Notes: generated by a model from the letters alone, not told the origin. Shown: positions 43,801 through 53,410, counted from the first letter of the stretch. The stretch is DNA of 64,000 bases from Paraburkholderia silvatlantica (GCF_003096715.1 NZ_QEOL01000022.1:1-64000); one strand, 5' to 3'. Numbers and translations are program-made.

Positions 43801-44050
43801 CCCCGTGCTGATGACAGCGCTCGCCATGCTGATCGGCATGTTGCCGATGGCGCTGGGTCTCGGCGACGGCGGCGAGCAGAACGCGCCGCTCGGGCGCGCC
43901 GTGATCGGCGGCCTCGCAATCGGCACGCTTTCCACACTCGTGTTCGTGCCGGTCGTGTTCGGCATGGTGCATGGCTGGCTCGCGCAACGCCGCGCCTCGC
44001 GCGATGCCAGCGACGATGCGCAAGCCGGCGCAACCACTCACGTTGAATAA
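40841..44050 (+). CDS. RND efflux pump, AcrB/HAE1-like inner-membrane
   Basis: 1069 residues from the ATG at 40841. Typical RND layout: a first span at about 12-32 (YTFIVLAVLLFILGPLAIMR), a large periplasmic porter loop, spans 2-6 with ACLTAAMILLFLGSWRATLI and GGLALAVGILVDDATVAIEN, whose paired Asp residues carry the proton relay, then a second half with FAIALVYLLMVVNFQSWLDP. It expels drugs, dyes or other small molecules across the envelope with the adaptor and channel encoded next. The order pump, adaptor, channel differs from the common adaptor-first order, but is known for one HAE1-like subgroup. Substrate unknown; it lacks features of heavy-metal HME pumps that I could spot. Confidence 0.93.
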   Translation: MWIVKLALRRPYTFIVLAVLLFILGPLAIMRTPTDIFPNINIPVVSIVWTYNGFSAEDMAHRITSNYERALTSDVDDIEHIESQSLNGVSVVKVFFHPGADINRAIAEAASNSASILRILPPGTLPPNIITYNASTVPVLQLGLSSATLPEQSLYDLGNSFIRTQLATVQGAAVPLPYGGKIRQIMVQLDPKALQAKGLAPADVVNAVNAQNLILPGGTAKIGSREYNVEMNGSTQTVAALNDLPIKTVNGSVVYVRDVAHVIDGYAPQTNIVRADGKRAALLTVEKTGSASTLTIIQQVKAMLPKIAAGLPSALKITPLSDQSVFVKSAISGVVREALIAACLTAAMILLFLGSWRATLIIAVTIPLAVLTSLIALAALGETINIMTLGGLALAVGILVDDATVAIENITHHLERGAPLHDAILNGSGEIAVPTFVSTLSICIVFVPMFLLSGVARYLFVPLAEAVVFAMCASYFFSRTLIPTLAMYLLRARTPGAAPSRGIAGVLTRFQAGFEKRFEAVRNRYRALLQAAIVQRRRFVVLWVALCLGSLVLVPFTGRDFFPAVDTGEIRLHLRAPTGTRIEETARITDEVEAKIRSVIPPAEQAAVLDNIGVPVSGINLTYDSSDPVGPEDADILITLAPKHKPTAQYVATLRNVLNAAFPGVTFAFLPADIVSQILNFGLPAPIDVQIVGNKLAQNRVVANHLLDAMRGVRGLVDARIQQPGDEPTINVDVDRTKALQAGLTQHDVAQNLLIALSGSSQTTPNFWLDPKNGVSYPLVTEVPQYDIHSLQTLANIPLTTSQSVTFTPQNQLGTLGTVSRSSQEAVVSHYNVQPVLDIFASTQGRDLGGVAADVNRLVNAARAQLPPGSSIVMRGQVQSMNASFSGLAAGLVFAIALVYLLMVVNFQSWLDPLIIVSGLPASLAGIAWMLFVTQTTLSVPALTGTILCMGIATANSILVINTARESLAAGMEPLAAALDAGFNRFRPVLMTALAMLIGMLPMALGLGDGGEQNAPLGRAVIGGLAIGTLSTLVFVPVVFGMVHGWLAQRRASRDASDDAQAGATTHVE

Positions 44051-44060
44051 GGATTCCAGA

Positions 44061-45275
44061 ATGAAATCGCAGACACCGCATGAGGAACGCGATGCCGCGG
44101 CGCAAACCGCAACGCGGGGTCGCCCGGCTGTCGTCGCCGGCCTTACCTGCCTCGCAATCGCCGTGACGCTCCTCACGGCGGGCATCGTGCCGCGCCTCGA
44201 AGCGCGCACCGCGCAAGCCCGGCAGGTCGCGGCGCAGCGCGAGCTGATCGTCTCCACCCTCACGCCCACGCGTGCGCCCGCCACGCAAGACCTGTTGCTG
44301 CCCGGCTCGGTGATGTCCTGGGCCGACGCCTCGATCTACGCGCGCACGAGCGGATACGTGCAGCACTGGTACACGGATATCGGCGCGCACGTGAAGGCAG
44401 GCCAGACGCTCGCCCAGATCGACACGCCCGAACTCGATGCGCAGCTCCAGCAGGCGCGCGCCGACGAAGCCACCGCGCAGGCCAACTATCGCTTTGCCAG
44501 CAGCACGGCACAGCGCTGGCAGACGATGTTGCAGACGCAATCGGTTTCCGAGCAGGACGCTCAGGCAAAAACGAGCGACGCAGCCGCGAAACTCGCCACG
44601 CTCCAGGCGGCGCAGGCCAACGTGGCGCGGCTGCAGGAGCTGGTTTCCTACCAGAGGGTGACGGCGCCCTTCGATGGCGTCATTACGGCGCGCAACGTCC
44701 AGGTGGGCGCGCTCGTTACGGCGGGCGGCACGCCCGGCCTCGCCACGATGCCAGGCGAGCTGTTCCATATCTCCCAGACCGACCGGCTGCGCGTATACGT
44801 AGACGTGCCCCAGGACGACGCGAGCCTCGTCACGCCGGGCACAACCGTCTGGTTGACGACGCAGCAATATCCGGGGCGACGCTTCGAGGCGAGCGTGGCG
44901 CGCAGCTCGAACGTGATCGATCCCGTGAGCCGCACGCTGCACGTGGAAGTCGATGTGGACAACCGCGACGGCGCGCTGATGCCCGGCGCCTACGCCCAGG
45001 TGCATCTGGCGCTCACGGCGGCCGCGCCGGCGCTCGAACTGCCCGTGAGCGCGCTGCTGTTCCGCCCGGACGGCGTGACCGTCGCGGTGGTCGATGCAAA
45101 GAACACCGTGCAATTGCGCAAGGTGACTATCGGCCGCGACTTCGGCACCTACGTGGAAATCGCAACAGGACTCGCGCCGACCGATCGCGTCATCAACAAT
45201 CCCGGCGACGCCATTGCCAACGGCCAGAGTGTGCGCGTGGCGGCGGCCCCGACGGCTGGGCAAGCGAAAGCGTAA
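44061..45275 (+). CDS. RND efflux periplasmic adaptor subunit
   Basis: 404 residues from the ATG at 44061, ten bases after the pump stop. A single N-terminal span (about 24-44, VVAGLTCLAIAVTLLTAGIV) anchors it. The biotinyl-lipoyl half-motifs are GYVQHWYTDIGAHVKAGQTL (about 97-116) and YQRVTAPFDGVITARNVQVG, and between them lies a short helical hairpin (LDAQLQQARADEATAQANYR). Beta-barrel and membrane-proximal parts follow (RTLHVEVDVDNRDGALMPGA). It bridges the inner-membrane pump to the outer-membrane channel in the periplasm. Confidence 0.93.
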   Translation: MKSQTPHEERDAAAQTATRGRPAVVAGLTCLAIAVTLLTAGIVPRLEARTAQARQVAAQRELIVSTLTPTRAPATQDLLLPGSVMSWADASIYARTSGYVQHWYTDIGAHVKAGQTLAQIDTPELDAQLQQARADEATAQANYRFASSTAQRWQTMLQTQSVSEQDAQAKTSDAAAKLATLQAAQANVARLQELVSYQRVTAPFDGVITARNVQVGALVTAGGTPGLATMPGELFHISQTDRLRVYVDVPQDDASLVTPGTTVWLTTQQYPGRRFEASVARSSNVIDPVSRTLHVEVDVDNRDGALMPGAYAQVHLALTAAAPALELPVSALLFRPDGVTVAVVDAKNTVQLRKVTIGRDFGTYVEIATGLAPTDRVINNPGDAIANGQSVRVAAAPTAGQAKA

Positions 45276-45287
45276 GCGAGGCTCATC

Positions 45288-46772
45288 ATGTTCGAACGCC
45301 CTCTCCCCGCGCTGCGCCGGATCGTCGTCGCCTGCACGGCAGCGTCGCTCGCGGCATGCTCCACATTGCCGCATTACAGCGCGCCCACGGCAGACGTGCC
45401 GGCGCACTACGCCACCCAGGCACCACAACCCGCGGCGGCGCCCGGCTGGAGCGTCGCCGCGCCCGCCGACGCCAGACCGCGCGGCCCATGGTGGACCCTC
45501 TTCGGCGACCCCGACCTCGACAAGCTCGAAGCCCGCGTGGACGTGTCGAACCAGAACGTGCGTCAGGCAGTCGCCAATCTCGAAGCCGCGCGCGCGATGG
45601 TCGACTATCAGCGCGCGGGCTATGCGCCCACCGTCACGGCGGGCGTGGCCGCGCAGCGTTATCGGACCTCGCAGAATCTCGTGGACCATTCGCTCGCGGG
45701 CAAGACGATTCCTGATTACTCGACGGGCCTCACGGCAAGCTGGGAACCCGACCTGTTCGGGCGCGTGAAGGACGCGACCGCCCAGGCCCGCGCCAACGCC
45801 CAGGCCACGCAAGCCGACCTCGAATCGGTGCGCCTTTCCATGACGAGTCAACTTGCTACGGACTACTTCGATTTGCGTTCGCTCGATCGCCAGAAGAAGC
45901 TGCTCGACGACACCGTGACTGCCTACACGGCGGCGCTGCGCATCGTGCAGCAGCAGCTCGCCGATGGCGCGATCGACGCCTCTGCCGTCGCCCAGGCGCA
46001 AACCCAGCTCGAAAGCGCGCGCACGGCGGATAGCGACATCGACGTGCAGCGCGCGCAACGCCAGCACGCCATCGCCACGCTGACCGGCGTGCCGGCTTCG
46101 ACCTTCAGCCTGCCGCCGCGTGTCGATCCCGCCTTCGTGCCGTCGATACCCGCGGGCGTGCCCTCCGCGCTGCTCGAACGGCGTCCCGACATCGCTGCGG
46201 CCGAGCGGCGCGTGGCGGCGGCCAACGCGGGAATCGGCGAAGCGCGCGCCGCCTTTTATCCCGACCTCACGCTCTCCGCGACAGCGGGCCTCGAGAGCAC
46301 GTTCTTCGCGCCGTGGCTCAGCGCGCCCAGCCTCTTCTGGTCCCTCGGCTCCCAGCTAGCCGGTACGCTCTTCGACGGCGGCCGGCGCGACGCAACGCTC
46401 AAAGGCGCGAACGCGCAGTACGACGCGGCCGTGGCCGGTTACCGGCAAACCGTGCTGACGGCGTTCCAGCAAGTCGAAGACAACCTGAGCGCGCTCGCTA
46501 CGCTGGCGAGCGAAGCCCAAAGCCAGCAGCGCGCGACCGCCGCCGCGCAACTCTCGCTCAAGCTCACCACCAACCGCTACCAGGCGGGCGCGGTGAACTA
46601 TCTCGATGTGGTGACGGCACAGACCATCGCGCTCTCGAACGAACGCAACGAGGAGCAGATCGCGGCAAGAAGGCTCGATGCGAGCGTGCATCTGCTGGAG
46701 GCGCTCGGCGGCGGCTGGGACCGCGCGGCGCTGAGCGACCTGAGCACTAAGGGCGGGCAAACGTCAGGATGA
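45288..46772 (+). CDS. outer-membrane efflux channel, OprM/NodT type
   Basis: 494 residues. The lipobox SLAAC (Cys at about 24) predicts lipid anchoring. Two outer-membrane-efflux (OEP) repeats follow: WWTLFGDPDLDKLEARVDVS, ARAMVDYQRAGYAPTVTAGV, ALLERRPDIAAAERRVAAAN (about 294-313) and FDGGRRDATLKGANAQYDAA, ending with TTNRYQAGAVNYLDVVTAQT. Trimeric TolC-like channel that completes the efflux complex. The last 26 bases overlap the 3' end of the convergent sensor kinase gene. Confidence 0.94.
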   Translation: MFERPLPALRRIVVACTAASLAACSTLPHYSAPTADVPAHYATQAPQPAAAPGWSVAAPADARPRGPWWTLFGDPDLDKLEARVDVSNQNVRQAVANLEAARAMVDYQRAGYAPTVTAGVAAQRYRTSQNLVDHSLAGKTIPDYSTGLTASWEPDLFGRVKDATAQARANAQATQADLESVRLSMTSQLATDYFDLRSLDRQKKLLDDTVTAYTAALRIVQQQLADGAIDASAVAQAQTQLESARTADSDIDVQRAQRQHAIATLTGVPASTFSLPPRVDPAFVPSIPAGVPSALLERRPDIAAAERRVAAANAGIGEARAAFYPDLTLSATAGLESTFFAPWLSAPSLFWSLGSQLAGTLFDGGRRDATLKGANAQYDAAVAGYRQTVLTAFQQVEDNLSALATLASEAQSQQRATAAAQLSLKLTTNRYQAGAVNYLDVVTAQTIALSNERNEEQIAARRLDASVHLLEALGGGWDRAALSDLSTKGGQTSG

Positions 46773-48170
46773 ACCGCGTGCTCGCCGCATCGCTTTCAGC
46801 GCGTGCCGAGCCGCCGTGCAGTGCCATGATCGAGCGTACGATCGCGAGCCCCAGACCCGCCGACGCACCCGCGCGCGGCTCGCGGTGGCGTGACGCGTCC
46901 GCGCGATAGAAGCGGTCGAAAATGCGCTCCAGCAGCGCAGCTTCGATGGGCGTGCCGGGATTGGCCACCGTGACCTCGACGGCCGTCGGCGTCTGTTCGA
47001 CGCTCAGGGTGATCTCCGCGCCGCGCGGCGTATAGCGCAGCGCATTGGCGAGCAGGTTGCCCACGGCGCGCCGGAACAGCTCCTTGTCCGCGCGCAGGCG
47101 GCCCTCGCCCTGCACGCGAATCTGTACGCCCGCCTCGTCGGCAAGACCTTCGAAGTAGTCGGCAATCTGCGCGAGCGCATCGTGCACGTCGAACTCCGCG
47201 AGCGTCGTCATGAACTGCGGGTGTTCCGCGCGCGCAAGAAAGATCACGCTTTCGATCATGCGCGAAAGCCGTTCGCATTCCTCCAGATTCGATTCGAGCA
47301 ATGCCTCGTATTCGGCCGTGGTGCGCGCTCGCGCGAGCGCCACTTCGTTCGCGCCGCGCAGGTTGCCGAGCGGCGTGCGCATGTCATGCGCGAGATCCGC
47401 CGTGTATTGCGACATACGCTCGAAGCCGCCGTGCAAACGATCGAGCATGGCGTTGAGCGAGTTCGTGAGCGCCTCGAGTTCGCTTGGCGCGCGCTCGACT
47501 TCAATGGGCGTATCGAGCCGCTCCACCGTGACCGTAGCCGCACGCGCCGCCATCTCGCGCAGCGGGCGCAGCGACTCGCGCACGAGCAGCCAGCTCATGA
47601 GAAACGCGAGCAGCATGCCGGCTAGCCCGAAGCCGTAGAGCCGCTCGCGATAGTGGTCGAGCAGCCGCCAGCGGTCGGTCATGTCGCGCGCGATGACGAT
47701 GGTGACGGGCGTGCCGTCCGCGAGCGCCGCGTCCGTGGCGAGTCCGCGCACGGGTACGCCGCGCGCGTTGCGCCACTCCACCACGTCGCCTTCGGTAATG
47801 CGTTGCGTCGGGGGCAGGCGCCGTGCGAGCGCCGCTTCCGGGAACGCCGCGTCCGCAATGCCCGCCGTGTTGTGCTCGACCAGTTGCGCACCGCCGGTGC
47901 CGAGTATTTCCATGGAAAGCGCGGGATTGCCGAGCACCTGGCTCGCGAGCCGCTCCGCATGTTCGCGCACATCGCGCTCGTTGCGCAGCTCCTGCGCGAG
48001 GCGGCGCGTGTGCCGTGAAATCAGCACGATATCGAGGTCGTCCTGCTGTTTCACTTCGCGATCGAGCGTGAAATAAAGCGTGCTGCCCACCAGCGCGAAT
48101 ACTGCGAGCGTCGTGCCCGCGAAGCTCAGCGCAAGGCCTGTCGCGAGCGAGCGCACAGCCATGCGCGGCA

Positions 48171-48171
<1 letters not shown>
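46747..48171 (-). CDS. heavy-metal-type sensor histidine kinase
   Basis: 474 residues. Two membrane spans (about 10-34, GLALSFAGTTLAVFALVGST; and about 177-199, LYGFGLAGMLLAFLMSWLLV) flank a periplasmic sensor domain. A HAMP domain follows, then the H-box YTADLAHDMRTPLGNLRGAN (His at about 265), N-box NLLANALRYTPRGAEITLSV, and G-box SAGLGLAIVRSIMALHGGSA. The arrangement matches the CusS/IrlS/heavy-metal sensor family. Its ATG shares a base with the response regulator stop (TGATG). No conserved His/Met cluster is obvious in the periplasmic domain, so the ligand is uncertain despite the family name. Likely controls the adjacent efflux operon. Confidence 0.92.
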
Positions 48172-48848
<677 letters not shown>

Positions 48849-49129
48849 CGCCGTTCAATTCTGAGTGTGTCCGGCTCAATTGTATGCGCTCCCTGGCCCG
48901 CTGCGCCTATCGCCGTGCATCCCCCATACGGTAACGCTGGCCTTGCCCGGCTGGGGCGTCGCGCGCCCCGGCCGCACGGACCAAACGCCAATAACTAAAA
49001 AGGATGCCTCGATAAACACCTGGTAAGCAATGGATGGAATTCGAAGGGCCCTTGGGGCGGCCGATGCGCGGCGGCGAATTCGCTCATAATGGTCAGCTTC
49101 CCGGCCTGCCAGCGTACGGATGAACCACC

Positions 49130-50302
49130 ATGCATATCGACCGGTTTGAAATTCGCGTACCCGAAGATGCACTCGACGACCTGCGCCGGCGTTTGCGCGC
49201 CACGCGCTGGGCCGACGCTACGCCCTCGCCGACGTGGCAACAAGGGGCCGACAGGACGTGGCTGCGCGAACTCGTCGCGTATTGGGCCGACGAATACGAC
49301 TGGCGCGCCGCCGAACGCGCGCTGAACCAGTTGCCGCAGTTCATGGCCGAACTGGGCGGAGCGGATGCCTCAGCCGGCCAGCGCGTTCACTTCGTGCATC
49401 GGCGCGGCGCGGGCCCGAAGCCCTACCCGCTCGTGATCACGCACGGCTGGCCGGGCTCGTTCATCGAATTCCACGCGCTGCTCGACCGGCTCTGCGACCC
49501 CGCCGCATTCGGCGCGGACCCGGCCGATGCGTTCGATGTCGTCGTTCCGTCGCTGCCGGGCTTTGCCTTTTCGCCCGCGCCGCCCGCGTCCGGCACCTCC
49601 GCGTTCCAGATCGCAGACCTGTGGTGCGCGCTCATGCGCGGCCTCGGCTACGAGCGCTTCGGCGCGCAGGGCGGCGACCTCGGTGCGGGGGTTTCCATCG
49701 CGCTCGCCGCGCGGCACAGTCAGGCCGTGCAGGGCATCCACCTGAACTTCCTGCCCAGCTCGTACGAACCCGCAATCGACGCCGCGCAGGCCCCGCTCAC
49801 CCCGGCGGAACAGGATTATCTGCGCGAAAAAGCCGACTGGGCAGCGCTGGAGGGCGGCTACGCGCATATGCACAGCACCCGGCCGCAAACGGCGGCAGCG
49901 GCGCTCAACGACTCGCCGGCGGGACTGGCTGCGTGGATCGGCGAAAAGTTTCGCGCATGGAGCGACTGCGACGGCGACATCGAGCGCCGGTTCTCGAAGG
50001 ACACCTTGCTTACGGACCTTTCACTGTACTGGTTCACGGGCAGCATTGGCACGTCCATGCAGATGTACTGGGAAAACCGTCTCCAGCCGTTTCGCTTCGC
50101 GGCGGGGCAACGCGTAGTGCCGCCCGTCGCCTTCGCGCGCTTTCCCAGGGAGATCAATCACCCGCCGCGGTCGTGGCTCGAACGCGTGTTCGACGTCGCG
50201 CAATGGACCGACATGCCGCGCGGCGGCCATTTCGCCGCCATGGAAGAACCCGATCTGCTCGCGGACGACATTCGCCGCTTTTTCAAACGGTTGCGGGAGT
50301 AA
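49130..50302 (+). CDS. epoxide hydrolase, alpha/beta-hydrolase fold
   Basis: 390 residues. The N-terminal EHN domain (MHIDRFEIRVPEDALDDLRR, WADEYDWRAAERALNQLPQF) characteristic of microsomal-type epoxide hydrolases precedes the hydrolase core. The oxyanion-hole motif is HGWPGSFIEF (105-114), the nucleophile Asp 183 is in AQGGDLGAGVSIA, and the catalytic His is in MPRGGHFAAMEEPDLLADD near residue 368. The lid Tyr residues are likely in MYWENRLQPF and elsewhere. Cytoplasmic (no signal peptide). It opens epoxides to diols; the natural substrate is unknown. Converges with the desaturase gene across a tandem repeat. Confidence 0.93.
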   Translation: MHIDRFEIRVPEDALDDLRRRLRATRWADATPSPTWQQGADRTWLRELVAYWADEYDWRAAERALNQLPQFMAELGGADASAGQRVHFVHRRGAGPKPYPLVITHGWPGSFIEFHALLDRLCDPAAFGADPADAFDVVVPSLPGFAFSPAPPASGTSAFQIADLWCALMRGLGYERFGAQGGDLGAGVSIALAARHSQAVQGIHLNFLPSSYEPAIDAAQAPLTPAEQDYLREKADWAALEGGYAHMHSTRPQTAAAALNDSPAGLAAWIGEKFRAWSDCDGDIERRFSKDTLLTDLSLYWFTGSIGTSMQMYWENRLQPFRFAAGQRVVPPVAFARFPREINHPPRSWLERVFDVAQWTDMPRGGHFAAMEEPDLLADDIRRFFKRLRE

Positions 50303-50303
50303 A

Positions 50304-50353
50304 CGTCACTGCGCGTCACTGCGCGTCACCGCGCGTCACTGCGCATCACTGCG
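50304..50353. repeat. 10-bp tandem repeat between convergent genes
   Basis: Five consecutive units of cgtcactgcg, with single-base variants in the third (cgtcaccgcg) and fifth (catcactgcg). The array starts one base after the epoxide hydrolase stop and runs through the stop codon of the convergent desaturase gene (50346-50348), including its last two codons. Copy number could change the desaturase C-terminus. Confidence 0.9.
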
Positions 50354-51308
50354 CGGCGTTGTCGCCGAACGGATGTGCGGGGGCATCCGTCGCGCGCCAC
50401 GCATAACGCCTGAGCAGCGCGGCGTAGCCTTCGATCACGAAACCGCCGCATTTGTGCCGATAATCGTCGCGCCGCATGCGGTAGGCGCGCGGCAGTTGAA
50501 ACCACGGCAAGCGTGGCAGATCGTGGTGCACGAGATGGTAGTTGTTGTTCAGATACAGAAAGCGCATGACGAGCCCGGCCTCGTTGATGGCGATGCGCGC
50601 CTTGGGATGCGACGCCGCGCGATGCTCGTACAGCGAGCGGACCATCGCGAGTCCGAGCGCGGGCCAGGTGACGGCGGCGAGATACCACCACCACGGCACG
50701 CCCGCGTAGCGCTGCACCCACGCGAGCAGCAGCACGACGGCCGCGCAGTGCGCGAGCCACATCGGCACGTGCCGCCAGTCGCCGCTTCGCAGCACTTTCG
50801 CCGCGCCGGCGAGCATGGCCGCCACGCTCATGGGCGGCCCGATCACCACGCGGCCCACGAAGCTCTTGCGTGCGTGCCATAGCACGCGATGCCAGCGCGG
50901 CAGGCGGGCCCACTGCTCGTATTGCACGTAGTTCGTTTCGGGGTCGATGCCGGGCACCGTCAACGCTTCGTCGCGATGATGCGCCATATGGCTCTCGCGA
51001 TAGACCGCATAGGGAAACCACACGGCGAGCGGCGGCCAGCCCAGCGCCATGTTCAGCCACGCGAACCGGGTGGGATGACCATGCAGCAATTCGTGCTGGA
51101 GCGACATATGCCATGCGCACAGCACGATGAGGCATGGCGTGGCGGCCGCGAGCGTGAACAGACCTGAGCGCACAAACGCCAGCACCGCAAACCAGCCGCC
51201 GTAGATCACGGCGATCAGCAGCCACGTGGGCCATTCGGTGCGTGCGGTGAACCCTGTGGCGAGCGCGGCGACTTCCCGCGCGTGGTCTGCGTCGAAGTAT
51301 TCGGCCAT
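50346..51308 (-). CDS. membrane fatty-acid desaturase
   Basis: 320 residues from the ATG at 51308 (GGGAG nine bases upstream; an earlier start at 51407 is possible but lacks support). The three His boxes of the integral-membrane di-iron desaturases are present: SLQHELLHGHP (about 71-81), ESHMAHHRD (about 105-113) and NNYHLVHHDLPRLP (about 256-269). Four or so hydrophobic segments surround them (for example PTWLLIAVIYGGWFAVLAFV). It should introduce a double bond in, or hydroxylate, a lipid acyl chain at the inner membrane. The stop codon lies inside a tandem repeat. Confidence 0.9.
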   Translation of the reverse strand: MAEYFDADHAREVAALATGFTARTEWPTWLLIAVIYGGWFAVLAFVRSGLFTLAAATPCLIVLCAWHMSLQHELLHGHPTRFAWLNMALGWPPLAVWFPYAVYRESHMAHHRDEALTVPGIDPETNYVQYEQWARLPRWHRVLWHARKSFVGRVVIGPPMSVAAMLAGAAKVLRSGDWRHVPMWLAHCAAVVLLLAWVQRYAGVPWWWYLAAVTWPALGLAMVRSLYEHRAASHPKARIAINEAGLVMRFLYLNNNYHLVHHDLPRLPWFQLPRAYRMRRDDYRHKCGGFVIEGYAALLRRYAWRATDAPAHPFGDNAAQ

Positions 51309-51475
51309 GTTCGCCGGCTCCCGCGATGAAGGAAGGTGCCACTCCATACGGAGAGCAAAGCAATGCAGGTCGTCACCATACCGAACGAGCGGCGCTGCAC
51401 CAACCAACGAATCGCCATTTGCTTATCTCATCGCGCCACGCGACGCGCCACGAGCGCGCAGCGTAGAATACGCCG

Positions 51476-52300
51476 ATGACCCGCTGGACCGCCTCCCTGC
51501 CGATGTACAACGTGACGCCAGAACATGCGGCGTGGTGGCGCTCGCTGCTGAGCGACAGTCTGGCCATCGTTGCGCGCGCGTCCGACCTGGGCGACATCAC
51601 GATCGGCAACGCACCGGCGGGTGAACTCATGTCCCACTGGCGCCGCAAGGATTTGCTGCTTTCGCAGACCTGCGGGTATCCGTACCGCATGCTCGGCCTC
51701 GCCAACGACGTCCATCTGATTGCGACCCCGATATTCGACGCGCCCGGTTGCGAAGGCCCGCGCTATCGAAGCGTGATCGTCGTTTCGGCACAGGCGTGGA
51801 AGCGCGGCGCGAAAACGCTGGAAGCGTGCCGAGGGCTGCGCGCCGCATGCAACGGCGCGGATTCTCATAGCGGCATGAACGCGTTGCGCCACGCAGTCGC
51901 GCCGCTCGCACGCGACGGCCGCTTCTTCGCCTCAGTGCTCTGGACAGGCTCGCACGCGGCCACGTTACGCGCACTGACGAGCGGCGCGGCCGAGGTGGGC
52001 GCCATCGACTGCGTTACGTTCGCATTGCTGCACGATTCGCACCTCGCGCCGTTCGACGGCGTGCAAACCATCGGCATGACGGCCTCAGCCCCTGGACTTC
52101 CGCTGATCGCCTCACGCGCACTCGGCGAGGAGCAAGCCGACGTATTGCGCGATGCGCTGGACGCCGCGCTCGCAGCCGACCCCGAACGGGCGCGCAAGCT
52201 GCGACTGCGCGGGTTCGCCAGACTCGCTGGCGAGGCGTATGCCGAGATCGAGACGTTCGCGAACACCGCCGCGCAGTACGGCTATACCGAGCTGCGTTGA
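51476..52300 (+). CDS. PhnD-like binding-protein-fold protein, orphan
   Basis: 274 residues of the phosphate/phosphonate periplasmic-binding-protein type (PF12974-like): the start ASLPMYNVTPEHAAWWRSLL, a ligand segment DLLLSQTCGYPYRMLGLAND (about 59-78) and GAAEVGAIDCVTFALLHDSH (about 177-196). There is no signal peptide and no lipobox, and no permease or ATPase is adjacent, so it is not a standard ABC transport component. It may be cytoplasmic, as is often seen for stand-alone members. Ligand unknown. Confidence 0.82.
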   Translation: MTRWTASLPMYNVTPEHAAWWRSLLSDSLAIVARASDLGDITIGNAPAGELMSHWRRKDLLLSQTCGYPYRMLGLANDVHLIATPIFDAPGCEGPRYRSVIVVSAQAWKRGAKTLEACRGLRAACNGADSHSGMNALRHAVAPLARDGRFFASVLWTGSHAATLRALTSGAAEVGAIDCVTFALLHDSHLAPFDGVQTIGMTASAPGLPLIASRALGEEQADVLRDALDAALAADPERARKLRLRGFARLAGEAYAEIETFANTAAQYGYTELR

Positions 52301-52497
52301 ACCGCAGCGTCGGACTCATCCGCATATGAGCGGACATGGAACCGGACTCGCATGATGGATGGACGCTGCATCCTGATCACGCCGTTGCGCGCCGCAAAAC
52401 GACGGATATAGCTAAGCAATCCTCCCAAAATTGGTTGTCCACCTGCAGCGCGCTCAGTAGCATCGCCTTATCCACAACTCTTCGAATAACGGATCCT

Positions 52498-53325
52498 ATG
52501 AAGAAAAGAACCTTGCTGGGTACGATGCTGGCTTCGCTCGCGCTGGGCCTAAGTTTCGGGGGCGTGACGCTCGCGCACGCGGCAGACCAGACGTTGCGCG
52601 TGGGCATCATGTCGGGTGAAGACGAGGACGTGTGGCGCGTGGTCGCCGCCAACGCCGCGAAGCGCGGCCTCGCGATCAAGGTGACCACGTTCTCCGAATA
52701 CACGCAGCCCAACGAAGCGCTTTCGAGCCACGACCTCGACGCCAATTCGTTCCAGCACAAGCCGTATCTCGACGCGCAGATCAAGGCGCGCGGCTACAAG
52801 ATCGTGCCGGTGGGCTTTACCTACGTGCAGCCTATCGGGCTGTATTCGCGCAAGGTGAAGTCGGTGGCGGACCTGCCGCAGGGCGCGACCATCGGCGTGC
52901 CGAACGATCCGAGCAACGAAGGCCGCTCGCTGCTGCTGCTCCAGGCACAGGGGCTCATCACGCTGCGCGACGATGTCGGCCTGCTGCCGACCGCACGCGA
53001 CATCGCGAAGAATCCGAAGAATATCCATATCAAGGAACTCGATTCCGGTATCGTCGGGCGCGCGATTGGCGATCTGGATGCGGCCGTTGTCAATACGGAC
53101 TGGGCCGTGAAGTCGGGGATCAAGATTCCGCAGGAGCGGATTGCTCAGGAGAAGGTGACGGGCAATCCTTATCGCAACTTCATCGCCGTGAATGAGAAGG
53201 ATGCCAACGCGCCTTGGGTACATGCGCTCGTGGAGAGCTATCAGCAGCCTAATGTGGCTTCCGAGATTATTGCGGTGTATCACGGGGCAACGCTGCCTGC
53301 GTGGAAGGATGCGCCGCAGCAGTAA
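52498..53325 (+). CDS. MetQ/NlpA-family substrate-binding protein
   Basis: 275 residues from the ATG at 52498. An N-terminal signal (MKKRTLLGTMLASLALGLSF, cleavage near AHAADQ) is of type I; no lipobox Cys is present, unlike E. coli MetQ, which is a lipoprotein. Family motifs: LRVGIMSGEDEDVWRVVAAN, VTTFSEYTQPNEALSSHDLD, HKPYLDAQIKARGYKIVPVG, IGVPNDPSNEGRSLLLLQAQ. It should bind methionine or a related D/L-amino acid in the periplasm. No metN or metI gene is adjacent in the window, so the transporter partner must be elsewhere. The upstream 197 bp show no recognisable S-box. Confidence 0.9.
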   Translation: MKKRTLLGTMLASLALGLSFGGVTLAHAADQTLRVGIMSGEDEDVWRVVAANAAKRGLAIKVTTFSEYTQPNEALSSHDLDANSFQHKPYLDAQIKARGYKIVPVGFTYVQPIGLYSRKVKSVADLPQGATIGVPNDPSNEGRSLLLLQAQGLITLRDDVGLLPTARDIAKNPKNIHIKELDSGIVGRAIGDLDAAVVNTDWAVKSGIKIPQERIAQEKVTGNPYRNFIAVNEKDANAPWVHALVESYQQPNVASEIIAVYHGATLPAWKDAPQQ

Positions 53326-53410
53326 CGGGAGAGTTTACAGCGGGCGCCGTGATGCTGTTTTATTCGCGGCCGCCCAATAGTTTTGTCAGCTTCGCGGATA
53401 CGTGCCCGCC

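Noticed and set aside
52301-52497. SAM riboswitch ahead of the MetQ-like gene.
   Set aside because: The 197-bp leader lacks the conserved helices and the sequence is too short and unpaired for an S-box; such control is also uncommon in this group.
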